From: Halobacteriales archaeon QS_4_70_19
GTDB taxonomy: Archaea > Halobacteriota > Halobacteria > Halobacteriales > Haloarculaceae
Assembly: GCA_003020985.1 (NCBI GenBank)
Contig: PXRM01000008.1
Span: 59,262-123,261, forward strand
Direction of reading: 5' to 3'
DNA: 64,000 nucleotides
A model generated the notes under the pieces. That model worked only from the letters and a program-made list of their open reading frames with translations, did not search any database and was not told where the DNA came from. Shown here piece after piece: positions 16,711-25,636 of this stretch. Both the position numbers and the translations under genes were made by a program. The number at the start of each line of letters is the position of its first letter. Position 1 is the first letter of the stretch.

Positions 16711-17827
16711 ATGAGACGGTCGGGTACGGTCGGACTCGCAGTCCTCCTCGTCGTCACCAGTATCGCGTCCGGGCTGGTGGTGGCGGGGGCAGCAGAACCC
16801 GCCCGGGAACTCGTCCGCGCGGTGGTCGTTCGTCCACAAGACCACCCTCAAGAACGAGTCGGAACGGCAGGACTTCCAGGAGTACGCGGATCGGTTCAAC
16901 TCCCAGGAGACGGACCTCTACACGAACTTCAAGGACCGTGCGCGCAGCGTCACCGACGAGGGGACCCAGGCTACGGGGCGCGAGATGAACGCGACGGGCT
17001 TCTCGAAGGAGGCCCGCATCGCCTCGCTGACGGAGAACCAGGGTGTCGTCCGGATGAGTTTCGTCTGGACGAACTTCGCCGTCCAGGACGGCACCGCGGT
17101 CGTGATGGGCGACGTGTTCCAGGGCGGGTTCTACATCGGTCCGGACCAGCGGCTGGTGGTCCAGCGCGGCCCGAACCTCCGGTTCCAGGATGTCGGCTCC
17201 GACCCCGTCCGCGACGGGGACTCGCTGGCGGCCAGCGACACGCTGACCTGGCTGGGCGAGCGCGAGTTCATCGACGGGCACCCGCGGGTTGTCCTCGTCC
17301 CGCCCTCCGAGCCCACGCCGACGCCGACGGCCGAGTCGCCGGTGACCAGCGAGCCCGGACCCGGCGACGGGGGGAGTTCGACCGGTTTCCTCCCGCTGCT
17401 GGGACTGGGCGTCGTCCTGTTGCTCGGGCTCGGTGCCGCGCTGGCGTACCGGACCGGCGCCCTCCCCGGCGGCGACGGTGATGGCGGGGCAACAGCCAAC
17501 AGCACCGCGGACGGCGGAGCCGGCGGTGGGGCCGCGGCGGGTGGGGCTACGGCGAGCGGTGGGTCACCCGAGCCGGCAGTCCCGGACGAGGAGCTCCTCG
17601 AGGACGACGAGCGGGTGATGCAGCTCCTGGAGGAGAACGGCGGCCGGATGAAGCAGGTCAACATCGTCGACGAGACCGGCTGGTCGAAATCGAAGGTGTC
17701 GATGCTCCTCTCCGACATGGAGGACGAAGAGCAGATCTCGAAGCTCCGCGTCGGGCGCGAGAACATCATCTCGAAGAAGGGCATGGAGCCCGACGCTGCC
17801 GGCTCGCCGTTCGACGACGAGCACTGA
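16711..17827 (+). pseudogene. Membrane-anchored winged-helix regulator, frameshifted between signal peptide and body
   Basis: A signal peptide (MRRSGTVGLAVLLVVTSIAS) starts at 16711 in one frame. The rest is in another frame: from about 16820 it reads RWSFVHKTTLKNESERQDF, continuing through the ATG at 16985 to 17827. The body has an extracytoplasmic beta-rich domain (FYIGPDQRLVVQRG), a Pro/Thr linker, one membrane helix (PLLGLGVVLLLGLGAALAY) and a C-terminal MarR/ArsR-like winged helix (VMQLLEENGGRMKQVNIVDE). No usable start lies upstream of RWSF in the second frame, and the first strand of the extracellular domain seems lost too. A small deletion most likely caused this. A shorter product from ATG 16985 would lack the signal peptide. 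TTTTTATC at about 16676-16683 is the probable promoter. Confidence 0.78.
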
Positions 17828-17916
17828 CTCCCGGCGGACACCGTCCGGCGACTCCGGGGCACGTCCGTGCGGCTGCCGCGTCAAACTACTTCCCGCACGA
17901 CGGCGTCGTGCCGATC

Positions 17917-18066
17917 ATGCCAGCCACGATCGAGGTCGACGACGCGCTGGCCGAGCGGCTCCAGAGCCGCTGTGAGGAGGGCGAGCGCGTCGAGGAGCTC
18001 ATCGAGGAACTGGTCCCGGTGTATGAGACGGAGGGGGCCTTCCTCCGCGAGGGCTGCTCCGAGTAG
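17917..18066 (+). CDS. Small 49-residue protein, ribbon-helix-helix-like (DUF7557-like)
   Basis: MPATIEVDDALAERLQSRCE is followed by EGERVEELIEELVPVYETEG, then AFLREGCSE. The short N-terminal strand and two amphipathic helices fit a small RHH-type DNA-binding or antitoxin-like protein, and I recall a haloarchaeal family of this size ending ..ETEG.F.REGYSE. ATG at 17917 is the only good start. It follows the broken HTH gene and precedes the aminotransferase. Too short for most gene finders, but the pattern is convincing. Confidence 0.7.
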   Translation: MPATIEVDDALAERLQSRCEEGERVEELIEELVPVYETEGAFLREGCSE

Positions 18067-18175
18067 CGGCGGTCGGCGGGGAGCAGCCCGGAACCGGTGG
18101 GAGGGGAGGTGACGCCGGGGTATCACAACTGCCTTGCCCTCCCGTCGAGTGGACCACGACACTCAGGTGGTTCAG

Positions 18176-19285
18176 GTGACAAAGAAGCGCGAGTACACGG
18201 GCGATTACCCCGACAAGACGCTGTATCTCCCCGGCCCGACCGAGGTCCGCGACGACGTCATCGAGGCGATGGCCGAGCCGATGTTCGGTCACCGGATGGA
18301 CCGGATGACCGACCTCTACACGACCATCGTCGAGGACACGAAGGAGTTCCTCGGCACGGACGACGACGTCATCGTGCTGACGGCCTCGGGGACGGAGTTC
18401 TGGGAGGCGACGACGCTCAACCTGGTCGAGGACCGGATGCTGGTCCCGACGTCGGGGAGCTTCAGCGAGCGCCAGGCCGACGTCGCCGAGCGACTGGGCA
18501 AGACCGTCGACCGCATCGAGTACGACTGGGGCACCGCCGTCAAGCCCGAGGACGTACGCGAGGCGCTCGAGGCGAGCGACGAGGGCTACGACGCCGTCGG
18601 GATGGTGATGAACGAGACCTCGACCGGCGTCCGGAACCCCGTCGAGGAGATCGGCGACGTCGTGCAGGAGTACCCGGACACCTGCTTCGTCGTCGACGCC
18701 ATCTCCTGTCTCGGGGGCGACTTCGTCGACGTCGAGGCCCACGGCATCGACTGCATCTTCACCTCCACGCAGAAGGCGTTCGCCATGCCGCCCGGCCTCG
18801 CGGTCTGCACCGTCAGTGACGCCGCCTACGAGCGCGAACTCGACGAGGACTCCGCCTCGTGGTACGGCGGGTTCCAGCGCTGTCTGGACTACTACGACCG
18901 GAAGGGCCAGACCCACTCCACGCCCGCCATCCCGCTGATGCTGGCCTACCGGAAGCAGATGAAGCACATGCTCGACGAGGGTCACGATGCGCGCGATCAG
19001 CGCCACCGTGAGATGGCCGCGTACACGCGCGACTGGGCCCGCGAGCACTTCGGCCTCTTCCCCGAGGAGGGGTACGAGTCACGGACGGTCACCTGCGTCG
19101 AGAACACCCGGGGCATCGACGTGGCCGCGGCCATCGACGCGGTCAGCGAGGAGTACGACATGGTGTTCTCGAACGGCTACGGCGACATCGGCGAGCAGAC
19201 GTTCCGCATCGGCCACATGGGCGAGCACGACGTCGAGAGCATCGAGGCGCTGACCGACGCCATCGAGGACGTGGCCGGGCTCTGA
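18176..19285 (+). CDS. PLP-dependent alanine--glyoxylate / serine--pyruvate aminotransferase
   Basis: A 369-residue class V aminotransferase. The N-terminus LYLPGPTEVRDDVIEAMAEPMFGHR is typical, with the pyridoxal-phosphate lysine in TSTQKAFAMPPGL and upstream FVVDAISCLGGDF carrying the cofactor Asp. GTG at 18176 (VTKKREYTGDYPD) was chosen over an upstream TTG at 18134, because conserved residues start just after it. It could transaminate glyoxylate, serine or phosphoserine; substrate not fixed by sequence. Confidence 0.85.
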   Translation: MTKKREYTGDYPDKTLYLPGPTEVRDDVIEAMAEPMFGHRMDRMTDLYTTIVEDTKEFLGTDDDVIVLTASGTEFWEATTLNLVEDRMLVPTSGSFSERQADVAERLGKTVDRIEYDWGTAVKPEDVREALEASDEGYDAVGMVMNETSTGVRNPVEEIGDVVQEYPDTCFVVDAISCLGGDFVDVEAHGIDCIFTSTQKAFAMPPGLAVCTVSDAAYERELDEDSASWYGGFQRCLDYYDRKGQTHSTPAIPLMLAYRKQMKHMLDEGHDARDQRHREMAAYTRDWAREHFGLFPEEGYESRTVTCVENTRGIDVAAAIDAVSEEYDMVFSNGYGDIGEQTFRIGHMGEHDVESIEALTDAIEDVAGL

Positions 19286-19302
19286 ACGCTTCGGGAGGTA
19301 CT

Positions 19303-19334
19303 CCACAATTATCGCGTTTATATTCCTATTGTGG
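19303..19334. terminator. Convergent hairpin between aminotransferase and deoC
   Basis: CCACAAT (19303-19309) and ATTGTGG (19328-19334) are a perfect 7-bp inverted repeat around an A/T-rich 18-base middle, in the 99-bp gap between convergent stops. It is a candidate bidirectional terminator. Confidence 0.4.
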
Positions 19335-19384
19335 CGTATAATTCTACGATAGAGGAAACGTATTTCGAACGATCGCAGAGGAAA

Positions 19385-20071
19385 TCAGTTCCTCTGGCTC
19401 CACGCAGCCGCCGACTCCACGATGTCGTCGCCGGAGGAGGCGCCGATGCGGGTCGCGCCAGCCTCGACCATCTCCAGGGCCGCCTCGAACGAGCCGATGC
19501 CGCCGGAGGCCTTGACCTCGACGTGCGGGCCGGCCGCCTCGCGCATCGCTCGGACCTCCGCGACGTCGCAGCCGCCCTCGTAGCCGACGGCCGTCTTCAC
19601 GAAGTCGGCGCCGCCCTCGTCGGCGAGTTCGGCGGCGTGGCGGATCTCGGCGTCGGAGAGGGTCGGCGACTCGACGATGCACTTGAGCGTCTGCTCCCCG
19701 ACAGCCTGCTTCACCGTCCGGATGTCGTTGACGACGTACTCGTCGTCGCCGTTGGCGAACGCGGTCCGGTTCATCACCACGTCCAGTTCGTCGGCGTGAG
19801 CGAGCAGTTCCTCGACCTCCGCGCGCTTCGCCCGGGAGTTCTGCACCCCGTACGGGAAGCCGACGACCACCACGACGTCGGCCTCGTCGCCGAGCGCGTC
19901 GGCGGCGAGTTCGGCGTGGTACGGGACGACGCAGGCCGCGTTGAGGTCGTACGTCAGCACCTCGTCGCAGAGCTGTCGGATCTCCGCCGCGGTCGAGTCC
20001 GGCTCGACGTTCGTGTGGTCGATGAGTTCCGCTACCCGTTCCGGCGTCTCCCGGAGCGTCGCTGCGTCCAT
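19385..20071 (-). CDS. deoC: Deoxyribose-phosphate aldolase
   Basis: A 228-residue class I aldolase that splits deoxyribose-5-phosphate to glyceraldehyde-3-phosphate and acetaldehyde in nucleoside salvage. Catalytic residues are visible: Asp97 in ELDVVMN, Schiff-base Lys159 in DFVKTAVGY, and proton-relay Lys187 in VEVKASGGIG. The common KTSTGF is KTAVGY here, as in some archaeal enzymes. ATG at 20071 with a Gly/Pro-poor start is reasonable. It stands alone, with a membrane protein gene upstream on the same strand. Confidence 0.9.
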   Translation of the reverse strand: MDAATLRETPERVAELIDHTNVEPDSTAAEIRQLCDEVLTYDLNAACVVPYHAELAADALGDEADVVVVVGFPYGVQNSRAKRAEVEELLAHADELDVVMNRTAFANGDDEYVVNDIRTVKQAVGEQTLKCIVESPTLSDAEIRHAAELADEGGADFVKTAVGYEGGCDVAEVRAMREAAGPHVEVKASGGIGSFEAALEMVEAGATRIGASSGDDIVESAAAWSQRN

Positions 20072-20131
20072 ACCGGGGGGACCGTGTCGAGCGGCTTCGG
20101 TGTTTCGGAGGGGCCGGCAGCCGTCCGAGCG

Positions 20132-21175
20132 TCACTCCGCGCCGGCTACGTCCCCGTCGGCGCCGGTGTCGCGCACCGCCGCTCGCTGTTCCGGGACGAG
20201 GTCGAACGCCGGCTCGATGTCGCCCAGCACCAGGAGCGCGTAGTAGCGGAGGTAGGTCACGACCGGGACCTGCGCCAGCGCGACGACGGTCAGGACCGCC
20301 AGTCCGTAGAGCAGCCCGACGACGACGAACAGGGCGATCCCGACGGGCTCGGCGACCAGGAAGGCGCCGAACGCCAGGGCGAACAGCGGGCCGAACGGGA
20401 GCAGCAGGACCAGCGCACCGGCGACCGCGACGAGTCCCACGAGGACGCCGCCGGTGGCCGACAGGAGGAGCCCGATGACGGCGTACGCGAGGTACTGCTT
20501 CCACGCCGCCGTGATCGTGGGCCAGAGTCGCCGCCAGCCCGCGAGGACGCCGCAGTCCTCCAGTAGCACGACCGGCGTGACGAAGACGGTCGTGAAGCCG
20601 TTGACGAGGCCGGCGACGAACGCGAGCAGGACGAACGCCGGAACGAGGAGGACGAGCAGGGCGAGCGAGACACCCAGAGTCGGACCGATGTCCAGCGCGG
20701 AGAGGACGACCGGCCCGACGAGGAGTACGAAGGCACCGAGGACGAGCAGTCCGAGCACCAGCCGGAAGGCGAACAATCGTGCCCCCTTCCCCTGCCACCG
20801 GCTCCAGTACCGGCGGATGGCGACCGTCTCCGACCGCAGTGATTCGAAGAGGACGAACTCCATGACCGACGAGACGAGGAGGAAGACGAGTCCCAGCACC
20901 ACCGCGATGGCCACGACCGCGCCCACCAGGAGCCACACGTCCCCGCCGGGCATGATGGTCGGGAATCCGTCCGCCGGGACGCGGTCGACCGGCGGTCCAC
21001 CGCCGCCACCACCACCGCCGACGGAGCCCTAGAACCCGGGGAAGCCGGTCCCGGAGATACCGACGAAGAACGCCACGAAGGCGAGTTTCAACCATCCGCG
21101 CAATTCGATGGGCGTGAGGAACGACTTCGTCACCGCAATCGCGTCGTCGAGGTCGTCGAACGCGTGGAGGGCCAT
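20132..21175 (-). pseudogene. Haloarchaeal multi-pass membrane protein split by an in-frame amber codon
   Basis: The gene begins MALHAFDDLDDAIAVTKSFL at 21175, has a first hydrophobic helix and a Gly/Phe loop ending TGFPGF, and then meets TAG at 21029-21031. The same frame continues without interruption (GSVGGGGGGGPP..) into VWLLVGAVVAIAVVLGLVF and five to six more helices, ending at 20132. Family members I recall (DUF7544-like) run through this Gly-rich loop without a stop. It therefore looks like a single nonsense mutation. An internal ATG at 20953 could give a shorter 273-residue product. The promoter TATTAAG lies about 30 bases before the ATG. Confidence 0.75.
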
Positions 21176-21396
21176 CAGGTCGCGGTAGCCCACCGACCGT
21201 CTTAATACCGGGCGCCGATTCCCGCGTTCACAACACCGAAACCGGCTTCCTGCCCCCGCTGTCGCAGTCGGACGGCTGTGTGCCATCCACCGCAGTCAGG
21301 CGACGGCGTGGACGCCACGGGACCCCCATGTGGATTCGATACACGGCGTCGGGGAAGCGCAACGGTTAACAAGGGCAGTCGGCAACGGTTCGATGC

Positions 21397-21471
21397 GCTC
21401 TGGTAGTGTAGTCCGGCCAATCATATTGCCCTCTCGAGGCAATGACCGGGGTTCAAATCCCCGCCGGAGCA
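21397..21471 (+). tRNA. tRNA-Glu (anticodon CUC)
   Basis: The 75-nt cloverleaf has acceptor GCTCTGG pairing with CCGGAGC and discriminator A. The anticodon stem TTGCC/GGCAA closes loop CTCTCGA, giving anticodon CUC (reads GAG). The T arm is CGGGG-TTCAAAT-CCCCG. GGTTAAC at 21364-21370 lies about 30 bases upstream as a promoter. CCA is not encoded. Confidence 0.93.
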
Positions 21472-21767
21472 TCCCTTCCTCCCGTCCGGTTATTCCGCCT
21501 GTGGCAGAGCGGTGATACGTCGTGCCACCAGACGGTAACCACATTCGCAATACCGACTGAAAACGCCGTAAGCGGGCGCTTCATCCCGTCTTCCCGGGTA
21601 TTTCATCCGAGCAGAGGGCACCCACACCAGGACAGCCGAACGGGGGGCACCGACGAGCGGTACCGAGGACCGCCGTCCACCGCTGGACCGACTGGGGAGC
21701 GATTCGACGAGCGCCGGTCGGTGTTCCCCCCCGGCAGTTCACAGTCAGCGGCCGGGCCGCCGTGGCG
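21472..21767. other. Gap without recognisable gene
   Basis: About 296 bp between tRNA-Glu and the convergent ABC permease stop. The open frames here have no start signals or recognisable protein features, and I see no clear repeat. Confidence 0.5.
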
Positions 21768-22664
21768 TCAGCCCAGGTCCGCCCGCTCGAACCGCCAGTA
21801 GCCCAGCAGAACGGGGCACACTCCCCACGCGACCAGGACGACGACCGAGAACCAGTCCTGGAGGTAGAACGGGACCTCACCCACGAGCCGAGTGGCCAGG
21901 TCGGGCTGTCCGGGCGATGCGTACGCGGGGAGGTCCTCGACGGGGAATCGCGGCACGGCGCTGACCTCCTGACCCAGTGCTGCACTGGTGAGCGCGCGGA
22001 ACGCCTCCAGCGGGTTGAGCCGCTTCAGGAGGAAGTACCACCGGTCGGCGTGGAGCCCCGGGAGTGAGCCGGTGATCGCGTGGTAGAGGCCGGCGGCCAC
22101 GGGCTTCCAGAAGAACACCATGCCCACGAACGAGCCGATGGTCAGCGTCATCGCTCGTCCCCGAGACGAGGCCGCCGCCGACCCCCCGATCGCGATGCCG
22201 GTGAAGGTCACACCGAGCAACACCCCGGCACCCACGAACCCGGCGAAGGCCGCCGGGTCGGGCAGCCCGTACAGGACCACGACGAGGACGCTGGCGACGG
22301 CGTACCCGATGGTGAGTGCCGTGACGGTGACCAGCAGTCGGCCGCCGAGTTTCCCGGCCACCACGTCGCGCCGGGAGAACGGGTAGCTCAACAGCATCCG
22401 GAGGCTGCCCGAGCGGCGTTCCCCGACGATCGCCATGTAGGCGGCGACCAGTGCGATCCCCGGAACGAACAGCTGCGCCAGCATCGCGACCCCCGACAGT
22501 GCCTTCGTGGGCGTGACGGCCACGGCGTCGGGGAAGAGCTGTTCGGCGACGGGGAGCGACATCGCCAGGAAGGCGACGAAGACGGCGATGAACCCCCAGA
22601 GCATTCGCGAGCGGGCGGCGTCCTCGAAGTCCTTGCGGGCGATGTCCACCCAGGAGACCGTCAT
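21768..22664 (-). CDS. ABC-2 type transporter permease (NosY-like)
   Basis: A 298-residue permease with six hydrophobic segments. RKDFEDAARSRMLW at the start and SGSLRMLLSYPFSRRDVVAGK after the second helix are typical of the NosY/ABC-2 permease family. The last part faces out with a Pro-rich loop and ends in FERADLG. ATG at 22664 overlaps the ATPase stop (ATGA), so both are made together. The cargo is unknown; such pairs commonly move drugs, lipids or metal-site assembly factors. Confidence 0.87.
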   Translation of the reverse strand: MTVSWVDIARKDFEDAARSRMLWGFIAVFVAFLAMSLPVAEQLFPDAVAVTPTKALSGVAMLAQLFVPGIALVAAYMAIVGERRSGSLRMLLSYPFSRRDVVAGKLGGRLLVTVTALTIGYAVASVLVVVLYGLPDPAAFAGFVGAGVLLGVTFTGIAIGGSAAASSRGRAMTLTIGSFVGMVFFWKPVAAGLYHAITGSLPGLHADRWYFLLKRLNPLEAFRALTSAALGQEVSAVPRFPVEDLPAYASPGQPDLATRLVGEVPFYLQDWFSVVVLVAWGVCPVLLGYWRFERADLG

Positions 22665-23623
22665 GGGACCACCCCGGACGCGGCGGCGGACTCGTCCTCA
22701 CCGCCGGGGGTCTCGCCCGTCGTGTAGGCCGTGAACACGTCCTCGAGGGAGGCCTCCTCGGAGTCGACATCGAGAATCTCGACGCCGGCGGTCGTGAGCC
22801 GCGTGACGACCGCCGCCTTCTGTCGCGGGTCGGTTGTCGTCACCTGGAGCAGGTCCCCCGAGCGCGAGACCGACTCGACGCCCTCGAGACCAGCAACGTC
22901 GACGGGGACCTCGCCCCGGACGCGCAGGCGGAGTTCGGAGCCGGCGCCGACGGTCTCCCGCAGTCGCTCGACCTCGTCGACCGCCACGAGGCGCCCGCCG
23001 TAGAGGATGCCGATGCGGTCGCAGACCGTTTCGACCTCCCCCAGGACGTGGCTGGAGAAGAACACCGTCGTCCCCTGCGCAGCCTCCTCGCGGACGAGGG
23101 TCCGCATCTGCTGGATACCGTGGGGGTCTAGGCCCGACGAGGGCTCGTCGAGGAGCAGCAGCTCGGGGTCACCGACGACCGCCATCCCCAGGGCCAGGCG
23201 CTGTTGCATCCCCTTCGAGTAGTCGGCGACCGGGCGGGCGGCGTCGGCGGGCGTGAGACCGACCCGGTCCAGAACGGCATCGGGATCGTCGCCGGCGTCC
23301 ATCCAGTCGATGGCGAACTCGAGGTGACGACGCCCGGAGAGGCGGCCGTAGAGATCGAGTCCCTCCGGGAGGACGCCGACGTGTCGACGGAGCGCCCCGG
23401 ACTCCGCGTGCGTGTCACGGCCCAGGATCGTCGCTGACCCCTCGGTGGGCCGCACGTAGTCCAGCAGCATATCGATCGTGGTCGACTTGCCGGCACCGTT
23501 CGGGCCGAGGAAGCCGAACACCTCCCCGGCTTCGACTTGCAGGTCGAGGCCATCGACGGCAATCACCTGCTGGTCACCGGCCGCGTACCGTTTCGTGAGA
23601 TTCCTGGTTTCGAGCACCGTCAT
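22661..23623 (-). CDS. ABC transporter ATP-binding protein
   Basis: A 320-residue ATPase of the CcmA/NosF-like group. Walker A is GPNGAGKSTT, the signature is YSKGMQQRL, and Walker B is LLLLDEPSSGLDP. The last ~90 residues form a C-terminal extension common in this group. MTVLETRN at 23623 was taken as start. An upstream ATG (MSSDNP) six codons earlier is in frame and possible. It energises the permease of the next gene. Confidence 0.9.
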   Translation of the reverse strand: MTVLETRNLTKRYAAGDQQVIAVDGLDLQVEAGEVFGFLGPNGAGKSTTIDMLLDYVRPTEGSATILGRDTHAESGALRRHVGVLPEGLDLYGRLSGRRHLEFAIDWMDAGDDPDAVLDRVGLTPADAARPVADYSKGMQQRLALGMAVVGDPELLLLDEPSSGLDPHGIQQMRTLVREEAAQGTTVFFSSHVLGEVETVCDRIGILYGGRLVAVDEVERLRETVGAGSELRLRVRGEVPVDVAGLEGVESVSRSGDLLQVTTTDPRQKAAVVTRLTTAGVEILDVDSEEASLEDVFTAYTTGETPGGEDESAAASGVVP

Positions 23624-23796
23624 CGGATTATCGCTCGACACGAGGGACCGATCCGGGAGGACAGTTGCTCCGAGCCTGTTGGGAGGGTTTAAGCCTGGTC
23701 CTGCCGGAGGGGAGGGTTGCCACGCGAACCGAAGGCAGACTTCGTTCTCGGAGCCTGAACGCTCCGCCTCGTGCTACGGGGTCGGCGGACCTCCCC

Positions 23797-24579
23797 TCAG
23801 CCCGTCGCGTATTCGGTCTCCAGCCACTCCTCCCAGGTCGTCGATCCGACATCGTGCTCGGGGCAGGTGGCGGCCCCCTCCCGGAACCGGGCGAACGTCG
23901 CGGTCGGGATCGGCACACGGACGATCGGCCGCCAGCGCCCCCGGGCCTCGCGATAGGCCGTCGCCAGTTCACCCACGGTCCTGACCTCGGGACCACCGAC
24001 GGGGGCCGCCCGCCCGCCTGCCTCCGTGGTGGCGAGGTCGACCAGCCGGTCGGCGACCGGACCGGTGTCGACCGGCTGGATCCGCAGCCTCGTCGGCAAC
24101 GGCCAGACGGGCAGCCGTGCGACCATCTCGAGCAACTCGTCGACGAACGGGTAGAACTGGGTCGCTCGGAGGATCGTTGAGGGGACCTCGCTGGCCTCGA
24201 TGGCCCGCTCGGCATCCAGTTTGGCCTCGTAGTACGAGTACGGGATGTCGTCGATTCCGACGATGGAGACGTAGACGAAGTTCTCGACGTCGGCCTCGGC
24301 GGCCGCCTCGAGCAGTCGTCTCGTCCCCTCGACATCCACCGCTTCGGTGTCACCGAGGGGAGCAGTTGCCGTGTGGACGATGACGTCGACATCGTCGACA
24401 GCGGCCCGGATGCCGGTCTCCGACTCCAGCTCCATCCGCACCCACTCGACATCGTCGCCGGTCCGTGCAGCGCGGCTCGTGGCGCGGACCGTGTGACCGT
24501 CGGCCAGCAACCGTGGCAACAACGCCTGCCCGAGGGTTCCGGTCCCTCCCGTCACCAGCGTCCGGCTCGGTTGGCTCAT
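23797..24579 (-). CDS. NAD(P)-binding atypical SDR / NmrA-like protein
   Basis: A 260-residue Rossmann protein starting MSQPSRTLVTGGTGTLGQAL, with GxxGxxG in the first ten residues. VYVSIVGIDDIPYSYYEAK holds the YxxxK-like pair of the NDUFA9/NmrA-type SDRs. The C-terminal substrate region is diverse (RIQPVDTGPVADRLVDL). Members act as quinone-reductase-like or regulatory NAD(P)H sensors, and the role here is unknown. No obvious operon partner. Confidence 0.78.
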   Translation of the reverse strand: MSQPSRTLVTGGTGTLGQALLPRLLADGHTVRATSRAARTGDDVEWVRMELESETGIRAAVDDVDVIVHTATAPLGDTEAVDVEGTRRLLEAAAEADVENFVYVSIVGIDDIPYSYYEAKLDAERAIEASEVPSTILRATQFYPFVDELLEMVARLPVWPLPTRLRIQPVDTGPVADRLVDLATTEAGGRAAPVGGPEVRTVGELATAYREARGRWRPIVRVPIPTATFARFREGAATCPEHDVGSTTWEEWLETEYATG

Positions 24580-24866
24580 GGAGCGGTGGCTCCTACCGGG
24601 CTGTAAAAAAGGTATCTCCGGGTGAGGGGAGTGGCGAGAGGCCCGAAGAGGGGTCCTTACCGGGTCGTATCCGATAGCTCGTATCGAGCGACCCGATCGA
24701 AACGGAGAGGTACGCGAACAGTTCACCTGGGTCAGGCGTCCCGGGGAGCGACGGGAGAGCGGACGACGGCTGCAGTATCGGGACGCGAACGAGAGGCACG
24801 GGGGGACCGGGCCGGGCGCGCATACGCAGGTGGCAGGCCCATCCCCGGCTCGCTCCACCTGTCGGT

Positions 24867-25146
24867 ATGACGAGTACACTCGACCGTGTCCGGACGGAGA
24901 TCGAGACGGCCAGGAAGACCGCGGCCAGGGACAGCCGGACACGGCTCAACTCGGTCGACGGGGGGCTGACGGAGATTCTCGGCGGCGAGAAGACGCGCGA
25001 CTCCCGTCCATACGCCGACCGACTCAGCCGAACTGGGAGCCACACTCGACGGCCTCGAGAAGGAGGCGAAGGGGGAAACACGGACTCACATCGTGGAGGC
25101 GCGCGGAGCACTGCGGGAGTACATCAAGGAGCGGGAGCCGGATTGA
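24867..25146 (+). pseudogene. Small haloarchaeal helical protein, frameshifted near 25027
   Basis: The frame from ATG 24867 reads MTSTLDRVRTEIETARKTAA and later GEKTRDSRPYADRLS. At about 25026 the reading moves by one base and continues as AELGATLDGLEKEAKGETRT, then THIVEARGALREYIKEREPD and TGA at 25144. The two halves together make a ~93-residue all-helical protein of a haloarchaeal family I recall as DUF7553. One extra base relative to the expected reading explains it. In the first frame translation would run on to an unrelated, Arg/Gly-rich tail. Confidence 0.7.
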
Positions 25147-25489
25147 TTTCCTCCGCGTTCACGCGGAGGAATCCCGAGCGGTGGGAGTTTCAGGGTTGCA
25201 GCCCAACCACCCGACTGCCACACCTTTCGGACACGGGTAGTCCCACAGCGTCGGTGGACTGCTGGCGTTGACGAGAGCGAAGCTCTCGTTCGCACATCAG
25301 AAATCAAATATCTCTGAGGACGGTGTCAAACCGCCGGTACCCCTATCCTCGACCGTCTATGGCGTCCCGGCGTTGTTTTTGCCACGGGGACGCCGGCAGG
25401 CGTCGGCGGACTCGGGGGTGTTTTCCGGGTCGCTTTCAGCAGTCGGCACGTGCCCACACCCGTCGAGTCGAAGTGACGATAAAAGGCGC
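25147..25489. other. Intergenic region with IS605-like hairpin remnant
   Basis: This 343-bp stretch starts with a perfect inverted repeat TTCCTCCGCGT-tc-ACGCGGAGGAA at 25148-25171, directly after the broken small gene. It is followed by gaatcccgagcggtgggagt and a moderately A/T-rich tail with a gcgaagctctcgttcgc-type repeat near 25272-25289. The hairpin and its GGAGGAATCCC flank resemble the 3' end of haloarchaeal IS200/IS605/TnpB elements as I remember them. No transposase gene is present, so it would be a relic or mini-element. Confidence 0.5.
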
Positions 25490-25636
25490 TTAGTCCTCGT
25501 CGGCGTCGTCGTCCGCCTCGTAGTCGGCACGGTAGTCTTCGGGCTCCCCGCCGAGATCAGCCGCCAGGTCCTCGCGAACCTCTTCCCGAAGCTCCTGGAT
25601 TTCCTTGGCGGCCTGTTCGAGCTGCTCCTCGATCAT
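25490..25636 (-). CDS. 48-residue acidic coiled-coil protein
   Basis: MIEEQLEQAAKEIQELREEV is followed by REDLAADLGGEPEDYRADYE and an all-Asp/Glu end. The N-terminal part is a leucine-heptad helix; the rest is disordered and acidic. ATG at 25636 overlaps the TGA of the upstream gene (ATGA), so the two form a translationally coupled pair. No function known. The pair layout is compatible with, but does not show, a toxin-antitoxin-like system. Confidence 0.55.
   Translation of the reverse strand: MIEEQLEQAAKEIQELREEVREDLAADLGGEPEDYRADYEADDDADED

Noticed and set aside
20132..21175. Pyrrolysine reading of the TAG codon
   Set aside because: No pylTSBCD-like gene is in the window, the position is a Gly-rich loop, and such readthrough is not typical of haloarchaea. 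A nonsense mutation is simpler.
21472..21767. Gene between tRNA-Glu and the ABC permease
   Set aside because: The open frames have no promoter, start signal or protein-like composition.
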